Below are positions 1-11,512 of a stretch of DNA of 64,000 nucleotides, in pieces. Position 1 is the first letter of the stretch. Every line of letters begins with the position of its first letter. Both the position numbers and the translations under genes were made by a program. Origin of the DNA: Dermatemys mawii (taxonomy: Eukaryota > Chordata > Testudines > Dermatemydidae); contig ML677326.1 of the NCBI GenBank assembly GCA_007922305.1, positions 56,600,785-56,664,784 on the forward strand, given 5' to 3'. Below the pieces are notes generated by a model. The model did not search any database. It saw nothing but the letters and a program-made list of their open reading frames with translations, and was not told the origin of the DNA.

Positions 1-480
1 GAAAGGAGAACAGAACAGACTAAAGAGTGAGGAAAAACTGTGTAGGTGAGGGCAAAAGGAGCAGCTGAGATAGGAAAAATGGGTGTACCTACTGTGGTGG
101 GGAAGGCAAGAGAAGTATGGAGAGCAGGAGGAACACAGAAAGGGACAGTAAAAGTGTTTGCTGGAAGATTATGGAGGACAAGAGGAAAAGGTGACTGACT
201 AGGAAAGTCAACAGAGATCAAAGGAACAGAGAATGTCCTGGGAACAGAAACAGAGGGAAGAAGGAGGGCAGGGAAAAGTAAAAGAAGGCGCAGTGTAGTA
301 AGAGAACTGACAGAGTAACGACAGGGCATTCATGAAGTGGGGAAAAGAGATATTGACAGGGGGAGTGGAGTGGGGAGAAAACTTAAAAAAAAACAGAAAG
401 GAGGCAAAAGGGAGAGGATTTTAAAAAAGAATGGGGAGAGGTAGAGACAGAGAAAAGGACATAGAGAAAAGTGTTGTGCC
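1..480. repeat. Purine-rich low-complexity stretch
   Basis: The plus strand is dominated by A and G for nearly 500 bases, with few pyrimidines and no clear repeat unit. It looks like degenerate polypurine sequence. The left end lies outside the window. No coding potential is visible. Confidence 0.6.
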
Positions 481-1132
481 AGAGTCAGAATATCCTACTG
501 GGCAGAAGGAAACAACTGAATAGTCAGGAGCATCAGCTGCAGTTGATTCACCTGCCTAAGATGGGAATGGCTATAAGTCTTTTAAAAATTACAGGAAAAT
601 AGAGAGAATGGCAGGAATCAGTTGTGCTGTGCTGCTGCTGCTGCTGTTTTCAAAGGAGCAGGGCTGTCAATGGAGGGAGTATGAAGGAATGCTATGAATA
701 TGCATCATTCAATTTAACCATGCAGAACTGCTACACTTTACAATGCATTTTCAAAGCATCTTTTTAGCCTCTTTCCTGACAGATAAACAAGTCTGTTCTG
801 CTCCTTTGAATTGTTGCCATAACTGTGGATAATTAACAGCAGAGGATATCAGGATGTGTCTTGCCAGGCTGTTTGTTTTAATCTGCACGAGTGCCCTGCC
901 AGCAAAATTCATCACCAGATTTCCTGCCAGCTGCACCCACCGCCCTGACATTAGAGCTGCAGTGGAGAGGAAACACATGACCCAATTCCATGCTCACAGC
1001 CAGCAACAGGTTGGAGTCCTGCCCTTGCTTGGCTTCCTGCAGGCTCTAATGCAGGCCCTAACACAGTGCTGAGTAAATACATGGTTTTATGTCTGTGTCC
1101 AGCAACGATGCTGAATATGGGGCTGTTCCTAT
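481..1132. other. Intergenic, no recognised feature
   Basis: No gene or clear repeat is seen. There is a short GCT run near 630-646. Confidence 0.5.
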
Positions 1133-1384
1133 GGGTACATCTACACTACAAACGATACTGTGATTGAAGTACAAGTAGGCATAGCTTGGGTAGCTATGGC
1201 AGTGAAGGCACAGCAACACAGACCCCAAGTCTGTATCCAGAGTCACCTGTGGGCTTGTACTGGGGCAACTAAGCCATGCTGCTATGTGCCCACTACCAGT
1301 GTTGGCTGTGCCAGCGAGGTTAACACTCGCACGGATATGCCTAACCATACTGCAATTTCACCTTCATTTGCAATGTAGACATAA
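1133..1384. mobile_element. Short non-autonomous DNA element (TCTACACT family)
   Basis: It begins GGTACATCTACACT and ends in an inverted form, ATGTAGACATA. Other members of what looks like the same family lie at 2308-2585, 2988-3262, 38219-38425 and 61360-61602. The family has inverted ends of the form GGTATGTCTACACT. The superfamily is not identified. Confidence 0.5.
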
Positions 1385-1399
1385 TCTGTATCTAACCTC

Positions 1400-1505
1400 T
1401 GGGGTAGGGAGTGTCCTTTTGTCATGTGTACAGTGCCTAGCACAATGTAGCCTTCATTCTGAACTGGGACCTCTAGATGTTACCACAATAATAAGAAAGG
1501 AGAAA
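1400..1505 (+). repeat. Ancient amniote SINE/LINE tail (family A)
   Basis: The stretch reads TGTACAGTGCCTAGCACAAT, then a C/T-rich part and an AATAATAA tail. Similar tails occur at 11405-11512 (plus) and 6465-6555 (minus). The class is uncertain; it may be CR1/L3-like. Confidence 0.45.
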
Positions 1506-2307
1506 GTGTTTGTGTTTGGCATGTCTATACAACAGGTTAGTATGCGTGATTTGATTGTGCTAATTAGCTGACCTTTGTAGAGCATCTTAAAAATCTCTCT
1601 CCATTCTCTGGTTTGAGCTTGGCACCCTGTACAGGTGGAGGTTTGCATGTCCCCTACTGTTTGACGCTGTTAACTTTCCCAGTTATGTGCAAGCATGTTA
1701 AAGATTTGCTCAATCACCAGAATCCTGGTATTATTCCCTGTGTGGAGCACAGCCTCAAAGGGATAAACCAGAGTGGATGTGCCAATTCCTGAAAGAGGAG
1801 TTAAGACTAAAATCCTTCTGCTGGGCACAATAAAGCCTCTTTGTCTAAATCTTGAGGTTTCTGTATAAGCTCCTCACACTGGATTATAGCACTGCCTGAA
1901 ATGATGCAGATTAGGTCTGCCCTAAAGTCACACACGTTGAATTTAAAATACCAATCAAGAAGTCCAGATCTGAAAAGTGGTTTATTTCAATTATTTTACA
2001 CCTTTGGAATATAGGTCTAATTCAGCAAACTGCTTAATTTAAGCCCATGCTTAAATCCCATTGATTTCAATTACAAATGTATCGACTTGTGCTTTACTCC
2101 CAACGTACTCCTTAAGATCAAAGGTGGCTATGCTCAGACTATTTCTGTAATTCATTCTTTCCACAGCAGCAGCTCCCCCTGTCTGGTTCTGCAGCTCCTC
2201 CCACCAGCATTCCTTTCCTTCTCCTCACACCTGCCAACCAGCACACTACTCCTCTGCTATGCACAGACAGCTTTCCTACCTTTGCCAGCACAGCTGCAGC
2301 TCCAAAA
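1506..2307. other. Intergenic, little recognised
   Basis: The only recognisable piece is 2020-2075, which looks like half of the palindromic GATTCAGCAAA element seen complete at 31635-31749. Confidence 0.4.
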
Positions 2308-2585
2308 GGTATGTCTACACATCAATTAGACACCCATGCTGGCCCATGCCAGCTGATGTTGGCTCATGCTAAGGGGGTATTTAATTGTAGTGTAGATGTT
2401 CAAGCTCTGGCTGGAACCTTGGCTCTAGGAGCCTATAAGGAGGGAGAATCCCAAAGCTCAGGCTGCAGCCCCAGCCTGAATATCTACACTGCAATTAAAC
2501 AACCCTTTGGCCTAAGCCCCATGACGGAGCTGGAGCCAGTAGGCATGGGCCAGCCATGGCTGTCTAATTGCAGTGTAAACATACC
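2308..2585. mobile_element. Short DNA element (TCTACACT family)
   Basis: The ends are GGTATGTCTACAC and GTGTAAACATACC, an inverted pair with one mismatch. An internal TCTACACTGCAATTAAAC and the terminal GTCTAATTGCAGTGTAAAC form further inverted matches. Short open frames across it are not genes. Confidence 0.6.
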
Positions 2586-2987
2586 CTAAGGGTGCATTAG
2601 CCAGACAGTTCTGAAGGTGCAATTATCACATTTGGATAGTGGGCCTAGGGGTTCATTCACTTGGTATCTTCATATTCGAACATAAGAAAAATCCACTTCC
2701 ATTGCAAACTATGGAGTTACTGGTGCAGAAGATCATTATGCTCTACTAATTACTCTGATGCTAAAACTGTGAAAGAATCACCAAAAACTGGATGTGCAGT
2801 GGAGCCCCACCCATCTATTAAGGGCTTGTCTCCCAAACAGTCTGGGCTTTTGCTGACTGTCCTCCCAAGGTCTGGTCATCACTTCTAGCAGGCCAGATCC
2901 AGTTGCCAAGCAAGCTCCATCTCCTCTGCTTCATTGGCTTATGAAGCTAAGCACTGGGCACCCGCACAGCAAAAGGGAAAGATTTAG

Positions 2988-3262
2988 ATTTAGTCTGCAC
3001 TACAAAGTGTTGCTGGCATAGCTATGAGAAGTGTGAAAAAAAATCAATCCTCTTAGCTGACATAGCTGTCTCCCAGCCCACCTTTTCCCCTACATAGCAA
3101 CAACTATGCTGACTGAAGAGTGCTTCTGTCATCTTAGCTAATAACTTTTGGGGAGGTGGTGTGTTACTATGTTGCCAGAAGAATCCTGTCAGCATATGCT
3201 GTCTCCATTAGGAGGGATTGCCAATATAGCTACACCAGCAAACCCTTCCTAGTGTAGACAAG
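2988..3262. mobile_element. Short DNA element (TCTACACT family)
   Basis: It starts TTTAGTCTGCACTACAAAG and ends CCTAGTGTAGACAAGG. The ends are an imperfect inverted pair of the same type as at 2308-2585. The interior is diverged. Confidence 0.45.
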
Positions 3263-5662
3263 GGTCTAGTCTGGTGCAGTGAGGATGTGCAGAAGGGATT
3301 TACCACAGGCTGACGCATCCATTGGATACACTTCCAAAGAGATTAAGGAGCACTGATATGATTCCCGGAATGCCTTATGCAGCCTTGCCAGCTGCAAGAT
3401 ATTGCTGTGGTGTGCAACTACGTATGAGAGAACTAGCAATGTTCCTACTGGAGGGATGCTCAAGCATTCTCTTTGGTGCAGCACAAGAAAAAAATTTCTA
3501 ATCAGATTGGATTTTTCTAAGACCCGGCCAGAACAAAGGCTCTGATGACTCAGAGCAGTGTGGGCTCATACCCTGAATCACTGGCTGTTGGAGATAACAA
3601 CAACCTGGTGTCTGGGATCGGGAAATGGGAGTGGAGAAACCAAGACATTTTAATGTAACATATTGTACTGTGTATTTTCAATCTAATAATATAATTTCTT
3701 TAATCAAATCACATACCATGTGGCTGCATTACACTTAAGCATGGTATTAGAGGAGGGAAGTTTGTTGTTTCTGGCTGAACGGGTGCACTCATTTGCCAGG
3801 TAACATCCTAATATGATTGATGGTCATCCACTGTCTTTGGTGGAGCAAGAAACCATGTAGCATCAGACAGAACAAGAACTTCCTCTTGCTTATAATTTAA
3901 GGACAAAAGAGACAGATGCCCAGTACAGCTCCTGGTGAAGTCAAGGGCTATACTTCCATCAGATTCCATAGCTGCATAGGGATCCTACAGATAAATTTAC
4001 TTTAGATAGGTCCAACATGTGTCGGTCCAATTATACCCCTGTGGTCTGTACCAGAAGAACCTGTCCACCCGGAGATCACACTTTCATCAAAAGAAAGGAG
4101 GGACAGCTGACTTTGTGGTAGCATCCCCATCTTTGACCAGCATCCATGCAGGGAGCTTCAGAGGTCAGTTCCAGCCCCGATCCTACCTTCTGCATGATTC
4201 CCTAGGAAGATTAGAATAGTTCCCTTCTTCATTCTGCTCAGATGCTTGTGTTGGGGGATTCTGAGCTCCACCCTTCCACAAAATTGACACCTGCATAAAT
4301 GAAAGGCAGGCACAAGTCAGAGTATTTCACCTCCAGTTACTGAATTCCTGCTCCTCACAGATAGTAAGAGGTTCAAGTATCCTAATCAATCCCCAGTTGA
4401 GTAGTAGGCACTTACTTGGCAGATATAAAGGAGAAACTGCCCATTTGAAAATCTGAATCTATATAAAGCTACACTTGCATTTTTTCAGTGTTTCACCTCC
4501 AAAAATCTGTGAACTGTGTTATATATGGCAAACAAATGAGAATGGATTAGTTTGAACTTCCAAAGCAACAGCCAGCAATTTTGAAGCTCACCAAGAAATA
4601 GCGTAAATTCCCATTTACCAACCCTAGTAATTCAATCTAGTATCTGATTCACCGCTACCTTGCACCTTCTGTATCATTTATATCTGTGCAATGTGGGTGT
4701 AAAACACAACCAGCAGTGTAAATAAGTGGAGAATTCTACATTGTTAGTGATTTACTTTGCATGGGTGTGAAGAACTACACAAGGTGTGAAAATGTGGAGA
4801 ATCAGACCCCTAGTGCCCAGTTAGCAAAGATCATCAACATTTGTTTCTTCTTTACCACCATCTGGTGTCTGCTGGGAGAACAACATGGAAACATGCAGAA
4901 ATTAGCCAATTGCTCTAAAATGTACATCAAGAAAATCTGTGAGATTCTGGAGTTTTAACATCTTTGCATAACCAAAATAATCTTTGACTCAGAGGACCAT
5001 ACAAAGTCTCAAAACAACCACCTTGTGACACAGTAAGCACTGATATAACATATGAAACATTTTTAGCCATTGTCAGTTGGTTATTTCAGCACTTTGTACT
5101 TGAACTGTGAAATATTCAAATTAAGCAGGATTACTTATCATACAACCTACATACAATTTGATGTCTAAAATTACTGTGATGTCAGATAATGGAATGGAAA
5201 TTATATGATACAGAGGGAGAATTTATAGCAAGAATACAATACAGAACAAAGCTTTCTCTAACTTCTATAAGAGCTCCTCTAAAAAGCTTTAGAACAGAGC
5301 TTCAATTTTCACAATGTAATAATCCAGTGTATTAAACTGACAATTGCCTCTGACTGCAAGAAAAAAATATTTATAGCTCATCATAATATCCCCTTAGAGC
5401 AGCCTTTCTTTAATCAACTGCTTCTGCACTTTTTCCACCACAAAGAAAGCCAAGTCCTTCTAAGATTAAATGGCCACCTGATTGCACAATCCCCTATGTA
5501 TTGTTACTCAGAATGGATACTAATTACACAACTGAGGTTTCCATGACAACTTTCTTTGCTCAGAATAGACCCCAAGTAGAGCAGGCCATTTAAAGTGATA
5601 GGATACATTACAGCCCAACTTCAAAACTAGGTTTGTGTATCTTTCAGTAGACTTCCGAAATT
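3263..5662. other. Intergenic, no recognised feature
   Basis: Mostly AT-rich unique sequence. Short open frames have no recognisable homology. Confidence 0.5.
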
Positions 5663-5670
5663 CCCTAACT

Positions 5671-6115
5671 CAGGGATGGCCAACCTGTGGCTCCAGAGCT
5701 GTATGCAGCTCTCCAGAAGTTAATATCTGGCTTCTTTTATAGGCACCAACTCCGGGGCTGGAGCTACAGGCACCAACTTTCCAGTGTACCGGGAAGGGGG
5801 CAGAGGGTGCTCACTGCTCAACCCCTGACTCTACCACAGGCCCTGCCCCTACTTCACCCCTTCCCCCAAGGCCCCTCTCCTTCCTGCTCCTTCCCTGAGT
5901 CTGCCATTCCCTCACTCCTCCCCTTCCCCCCCCAGAGCCTCCTACATGCCACAAGAGGCAAGGGAAAGGAGGGAGAGAGGCTGGTCAGCAGGGCTGCTGG
6001 CTGGGGGGTTGGGGAGGGGAACTGATGGGGGCGTTGCTGATGTATTACTGTGGTTCTTTGGCAATGTACATAGGCAAATTCTGGCTCCTTCGCAGACAGA
6101 GGTTGGCCACTCCTG
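5671..6115 (+). mobile_element. hAT-type non-autonomous transposon
   Basis: The element starts CAGGGATGGCCAACC and ends GGTTGGCCACTCCTG, which are inverted with two mismatches. It is flanked by an exact 8-bp duplication, CCCTAACT, at 5663-5670 and 6116-6123. That is the target-site length of hAT transposons. An inverted relative lies at 36126-36536. It carries no transposase. The open frames inside are incidental. Confidence 0.85.
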
Positions 6116-6123
6116 CCCTAACT

Positions 6124-6464
6124 ACTCTGACTGTTGATTCCACCAAAGAGGGACCCAAACTTCTTTGCCACGTGTGATAGCCCCCAGTGAGTTAAGATGT
6201 TAACAAGCTCAAACTAATTTTTCTTTCACATGTAGAGCAACAAAATGAAAGGCAAGTCTCTGTTCAAAAAGCTATGGATTAATAAATGGAAGCAGAAAAT
6301 ACATTTTATATGAAGAAATAAAATTGCATGAATTGACTATCTCTATAACAAGTACCAGATACCAATGTCACTTATTTATCCAAATAATACACATCCTCAT
6401 CAATCAGCTACACTGCATCCCATTGGAAACCCACTATTGTTAGTAGCATTGCCATTGTGCCCGG
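6124..6464. other. Intergenic, no recognised feature
   Basis: AT-rich with no supported feature. Confidence 0.5.
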
Positions 6465-6555
6465 GAGCCCAAGTCAGGGACCAGGACCCCTTTATGCTAG
6501 ATGTTGTACAGAGAACCGAAAGATGATCCCTGCCCCCAAACAATCTATTCTAAAG
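6465..6555 (-). repeat. Ancient amniote SINE/LINE tail (family A), reverse copy
   Basis: Read on the minus strand it matches the tail at 1400-1505: a TCCCTGCCCCCAAAC block on the plus strand, and TTTATGCTAGATGTTGTACA corresponding to the TGTACAGTGCCTAGCAC block. Confidence 0.45.
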
Positions 6556-7139
6556 CAAGAAACAACAGATAGATAGAGAAAGACAGATGGAGGCTACAAG
6601 AAAACAATGAGACAATATCAGTCAGCATGCTAGGCTCTGTTATTGATCCATACAGCATCAAAAGCCATGTCAGAGAAAAATTTCTGAGAAATCTATGGTG
6701 TTAACAATAAGCTAAAAACTGCAAATAGTATTACCAAAGAATAAAGCACTTCTATGGAGGAAGCCAATTAATCCCAGTTTAATTGAGAGAGGAATCACTG
6801 TTAGGTATTAATTTACCAAACTTTTCTAGACCAGATTATTTAATCCATAACATTGCCAGATGGTGCACTAACAGCCTGGACTGTTCTGCACCCCCAGAAA
6901 ACAAGATTAGAATATAAAAGGTTAATATTCAGCGTGTTCCACAGAGATTTAGCTGCTTAGCTCCTATTAACATTAACAGGAGTCATATGGTTAAATCCCT
7001 GTGTTCCATGCTGAAAAAAAAATCCACTCTTTAACTATTTCACCTCTGAGTTATTTGATCTCATAAGCAAAACTCTCCATTTCATGCGACTTACACACTC
7101 ATAGAAAGACAAGGTGGATGAGGTCAAAGACAGTTACCA

Positions 7140-7355
7140 TTTTCCATAACTGGTGTTCTTCAAGATCTGTTGCTCATTTCCATTCAACTTAGGTGCGTGT
7201 GCTCGCCACATGCACCGGTGCTGGAAGTTTTTTCCCTCAGCAGTATTCATTGGGGACTGGCTCTGTCCCCAGCCCTGGAATGGTGCGCCCCTGCCAATGG
7301 TGTGCCCCTGCGCAGCCAGCTCCCCCCACGCACACTCAGTTCCTTCTTGCCAGAA
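7140..7355 (-). repeat. 3' inverted terminal repeat of DIRS copy 1
   Basis: The plus strand reads TTGCTCATTTCCATTC, GTGCTCGCCACATGCACC and a TTCCCTCAGCAGTATTC block. The same order of blocks is found on the minus strand at 47262-47395. Both element bodies lie on the minus strand, so the two repeats are inverted relative to the bodies. Confidence 0.65.
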
Positions 7356-7494
7356 ACTTGTCTGGAGATTGACGAGGTGCGTCCCTTCCCCTCCATCCCC
7401 TGACAAGGTCCGAGGCATCCGAAACCAACTCAAGTGAGTGAGGAGTGCTGTCAAAGGGGACTTCTTCCAGGACTGTCCTGGGGTTTGTCCACCA

Positions 7495-8310
7495 TCATAG
7501 TGAGGTGGATATCATCACAGGGATGGTAACAACCTTTTCCAGGTGGTCCCTGGACTGGGAGTAGACCGTTGCCACCCATGGTTGCAGGGGTTGCATCCGG
7601 AGCCTGTTGTGGAGCACCACATATGTACACACTGCCATGTGACCTAGGGGGCGCAGGCAAACACTGGCTGTGGTCAGGGGAAACGGGGAGACTTCCACGA
7701 TGAAATCCGCAAATGTCCTGAATCTCTCCAGCGGCAGGCATGCCCTGGTGCAGCTCAAGTCAAGCACCATTCCGATGAACTCTATCCTCTGTACCAAATT
7801 TAACATGGATTTTTTGTTGTTTACCAACAGGCTGAGGTGACGGCATGTGGCTAACAGCACTGCAACATCCCTTTGGACCTGAGACCTAGGGCTGCCTTTG
7901 ACTAGTCAGTCTTCAAGGTATGGATAGATCTGGACACTCCAATGTCTGAGGTAAGTAGCCACCACTGACATGCATTTGGTAAATACCTGCGGTACTGTTG
8001 CTATGCCAAATGGGAGGACCACAAACTGATAGGGTTGGGACCTACCGTAAACCACAGGAAGGGTCTGTGTCCCTCGAAGACGGTGATGTGAAAGTACACA
8101 TCTTTCAGACCGAGGGTGGCGTACCAGTCTCCCAGATCCAGGGAAGAGATGATGGAGGACAGGGAGACCATACAGAACTTGAGCTTTGCTAGGAAACTGT
8201 TCAAGTCTCGTGGGTCCAGGATAGGTCACAGACCGCCTTTGGCCTTTGGGATTAAAAAGTAATGGGAATAGAACCTTTTGTTCCTGGTACTCTAGAGGAA
8301 TGATCTCCAC
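7495..8310 (-). pseudogene. DIRS-like reverse transcriptase remnant
   Basis: Two overlapping minus-strand frames are needed to follow the domain. One reads SFLAKLKF and DLGDWYATLGLKDVYFHI. The other reads QFVVLPFGIATVPQVFTKCM and ends YPYLED. A third frame continues LLATCRHLSLLVNNKKSML and IEFIGMVLD. The catalytic-loop position reads YLED, so the first aspartate of the usual YxDD motif is replaced by glutamate. Frameshifts and loss of the downstream RNase H show that it is non-functional. Confidence 0.7.
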
Positions 8311-8569
8311 TACACCTAGCAGCAGTAACCCCTCTACCTCCTGCGCGAGGAGACTCTCGTAAGAAGAGTCCCTGAAGAGGGGCAGGGATGGGGATTAGGA
8401 AGGAGGGGTGGAAAGCAGCTGAAGGGTGTAATCCCACACCACTGTATTGAGGACCCATCAGTCCAATGTTATATATGCCCCCACAGGGAGGAAGAGAGAA
8501 AGGAGGTTGGCAAAAATAGGAGAGGAAGGATCTTGGGAACAGTCTGGTAGGTTGCCCTCGGGCATACCC

Positions 8570-10350
8570 TCAAAAGGAGTGCTTGACCACCTGCTTGTTA
8601 TGGGTTGAGCTCAACTGAGAAGCCTGATGAGGCTGGTGGCTAGGACGCTGCTTGTAGCCTCTGGATTTCTTACGGGGAGGCTCCTGGTGGGAGTGGCTCC
8701 CTTGGCGCTGAGGGAGCTGTGGCTTGAACCACTCACAGGCTGGGCCAGGAACATACAGCTCCAATGTTTTCAGGGTCACATGGGAGTCTTTGAGGCCATG
8801 GAGCTTATTGTCCGTCTGTTCTGTGAAGGGGAGGTCTTGCATCAACTGCTGAGCCTCCTGGACAAAGCGGAGAGGAGCAGTCAAGATGCCTGGGGCATAG
8901 TGATGGCCAAGGCCATGGTATGGGCAGCAGTGTCCACCGCATCTGACACCACCTGGAGGGTTGCCTTGGCTGCCGTTGTGCCCTTCTCTATGATCCCCTG
9001 GAACTCCTTCTTAGAAGCCTCAGGAATGGAGCCCTCAAACTTGGCCATGGCTTGCCACATGTTAAAATCATAGCGTCCCAGGAGGGAGTGATGATTGGCC
9101 ACCCTCAGCTGGAGACAAGAGGATGAATAAACTTTACACCCAAACAAGTCTAGTCTCTTGGAATGTTTGTTCTTAGGGGTAGCTCTGGGTTGACCCTGTT
9201 GCTCTCTGTGGTTAACTGCCTCTACCAACAGGGAATTGGGGGCAGGGTGGGTGTACTGGTACTTGTGGCCCTTCGATGGCACAAAGTACTTGTACTCAGC
9301 TCTCTTGGAGATGGCGGGCAAGGAGGAAGGAGTTTGCCACAGGGCACTGGTGATCTTTAAGACTCCTTCATGAAAGAGCAGAGCCACCCTAGCTGATGCT
9401 GTGGAGCAGAAGACATTGAAGAGAGAGTCCGAGGGCTCCTCTAACTCCTCCACCTGAAGACCCAGGTTGGCCGCAACCCTCTTCAGTAGTTCCTGATGTA
9501 CCTTAGCATCATTCTGAAGAACTGGGGGACAGGGCCCCGTTATGGCCTAGTCTGGCAATGACGAGGAAAATGCTGGTGCTAAAAGGTCCTCCACAACCAC
9601 TGTCAGCCCAGTGGCTTGCTCCCATACTCCCTCCTGGAACTGTGGGGTCCTTGCCTCCATGGCTTTGCACAGCAGAAGAAGGCACGAGAGAGAGGCAGCT
9701 GGTCTCTCCAGAGCTCCAGACACCAAGAAGGTGACTTGGGAGGGCTGGGTGAATCCCAGTGGGTTCCATGGGTGCAATGGTGCCAGCCATTAAGTCTGAG
9801 GCCAAGGGGCTGGTTTTGATGCCGATGACATAGCTGGCACTGCTGGTACCAAAGCTTGTCCCACCATCAGGTAACCTTGCTCCAAACCAGAGCTAGAGCC
9901 TGAGTGGTTGCTCCCAGGCGAGCAAGAGTGGGAGGAGCAGTGTCTCTGTCCTGACCAGTGCCGGCCATTCCACCTGGGGTCTGATCTAGAACAGGGCCTT
10001 GGGGACCAGTGGCACTTGGCAGATCCACGACAGCCTGGAGCCAGTGATCTATGTCTCACACTTGACGAACAGTACCAGGATGTGGAGTGGGACTGGGAAT
10101 CAGAACGGGCCCAGTGCCAAGGAGGTGCACCCAGCTGTGGTGATGTCTTTCAAGGGGATCGGTGATGGTCTGAGGAATGGTAGCATTGATCCTTCGATCG
10201 GTCCCTGAAGTGGTACCAGGGTCTCGGAGATACCGGGTGCTGAGTCTGGTACTCCTGTCAGGAGGCGTGGTCCTCCAGAGGTCTGTGCCCAGTCGCTGGC
10301 GAACTGCTCCTTGAGCCTTTCTGCCTGTGCTCAAGGTCCAAGGCTGCACT
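8570..10350 (-). pseudogene. DIRS-like ORF1 (gag-like) remnant
   Basis: The best piece is 8881-9453, with EYKYFVPSKGHKYQYTHPAP, LLVEAVNHREQQGQP and NHHSLLGRYDFNMWQAMAKF. 8570-8884 continues with a basic, Q/H-rich tail. The region above 9500 is rich in S, R and H in several frames and looks like the N-terminal half, more decayed. Plus-strand open frames here are antisense shadows. Confidence 0.6.
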
Positions 10351-10440
10351 GTCTGCCTTTCATGGTCTGGGAAGGAACCTATCCATAACTGAAGAACTCT
10401 CTGCAGAAGAGGGCATGGTGGGGTATATTGTCTATCTGGC

Positions 10441-11404
10441 TACTGTGAAGTCTGTGGGAAGTAGCCTCTCAGGTGGATCCAAGTTCACAAATCTCATATT
10501 TCCCATCACATCTGCTGGGTTTGTGAACCTGACATAAAGGGGTTAAATTACTGGAGAACAGGTGCAGCTGGGACTCATTAATCTCCCAGCTGCAGCTTAC
10601 ACCCATAACATAGGGAAAACATGAGGCTAAACTGCATTTAGCTCAGTCTCTGAGAGGGGAAAGACATTGTCTTTCTGAAACTGCTGGCTAAGGGAGTCTT
10701 TTTATGTGGTAGAATGGTAAGATCTTTAAACTGGAATTTGTTTATATCTAGGAGATGGGGATGTTTCACTTAGAGTTTCTTTATGCCTGGAAAGGGGATG
10801 AACCTTCTTGGCCTCTGTTTTGAGGCGATCTTGCATAAAGGGTGAAATTCAGTCCTGTGACAGGAATCAATATAGAGAACATTATTTTCCTGTTACTGGG
10901 AAAGCAGTACCTAAAAGGAGATGATGTTCTGGTTATTTTCAGATCAAATGTTGGGGCCTAACTATTTGATGAACTTCCTGGTTATCAGTCCTATTTGAGA
11001 GATGACTAATATTTGGAAAGAAAGGGAGGTGAGGACCAGGAGAGGCAAAATTAGGAGGAAAGTGGGTCTAGTTTACATAACTAAAACCAGAGGTAGTCTG
11101 GATCTCTGTCTCTGTTACCCAACCAGATAAAGCATAAAAGTATCTGATAAATGGGTTCTAACTTTAGTCATCTCTAGTAAGAATATCTTGTTTTGAGCTA
11201 TGATTCTTTCAAAATGTCCACACTGAAAAATTCTGCCCTCTAATTCTCCATTGGTGCAGTTCAGGTGTTCTTATCCCCACTTGATTGCTTATCTTTGTTC
11301 AGAGTGCTTAAGTGATAACAATACTTAAGCTCTGCCTAAACTACATCTGCAATTGGATTCTAGTGTAGATGAACCCATAGTGTGCATCTATATTAATGGA
11401 TTGT
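10441..11404. other. Intergenic, no recognised feature
   Basis: No gene is seen. 11330-11390 has a TCTAGTGTAGATG fragment that may be an end of the TCTACACT element family. Confidence 0.4.
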
Positions 11405-11512
11405 AATTTCTTTGGGGTAAGGTTATGTGTTTGTACAATACCTAGCAAAACAGGGCCCAATCTTGCCTTTGGGTGGTACTGCAATATAAATGTTGATGAT
11501 TCATCATTACCA
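11405..11512 (+). repeat. Ancient amniote SINE/LINE tail (family A)
   Basis: It reads TTTCTTTGGGGTAAGG, then TGTACAATACCTAGCAAAAC, and ends in a GCAATATAAATGTTGATGAT tail. It corresponds block by block to 1400-1505. Confidence 0.45.

Larger units (their letters stand above)
7125..10440 (-). mobile_element. Decayed DIRS-like tyrosine-recombinase retrotransposon, copy 1
   Basis: Minus-strand frames from high to low coordinates read as a gag-like ORF1 (about 10350-8570), then a reverse transcriptase (about 8310-7495), then a terminal repeat (about 7140-7355). The parts lie in several frames with stops, so the element is dead. RNase H and tyrosine recombinase are not seen between the reverse transcriptase and the terminal repeat, which implies an internal deletion. 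The 5' terminal repeat is also absent. The terminal repeat is the reverse complement of the one at 47262-47395, as expected for the inverted terminal repeats of DIRS elements. The identity comes from recognising family-like peptides, not from a search. Confidence 0.7.

Noticed and set aside
5687..6025. Open frame of 112 codons
   Set aside because: It lies wholly inside the hAT-type element and is repeat sequence.
8627..9073. Open frame of 148 codons on the plus strand
   Set aside because: It is antisense to the DIRS gag-like sequence, which explains the open frame.
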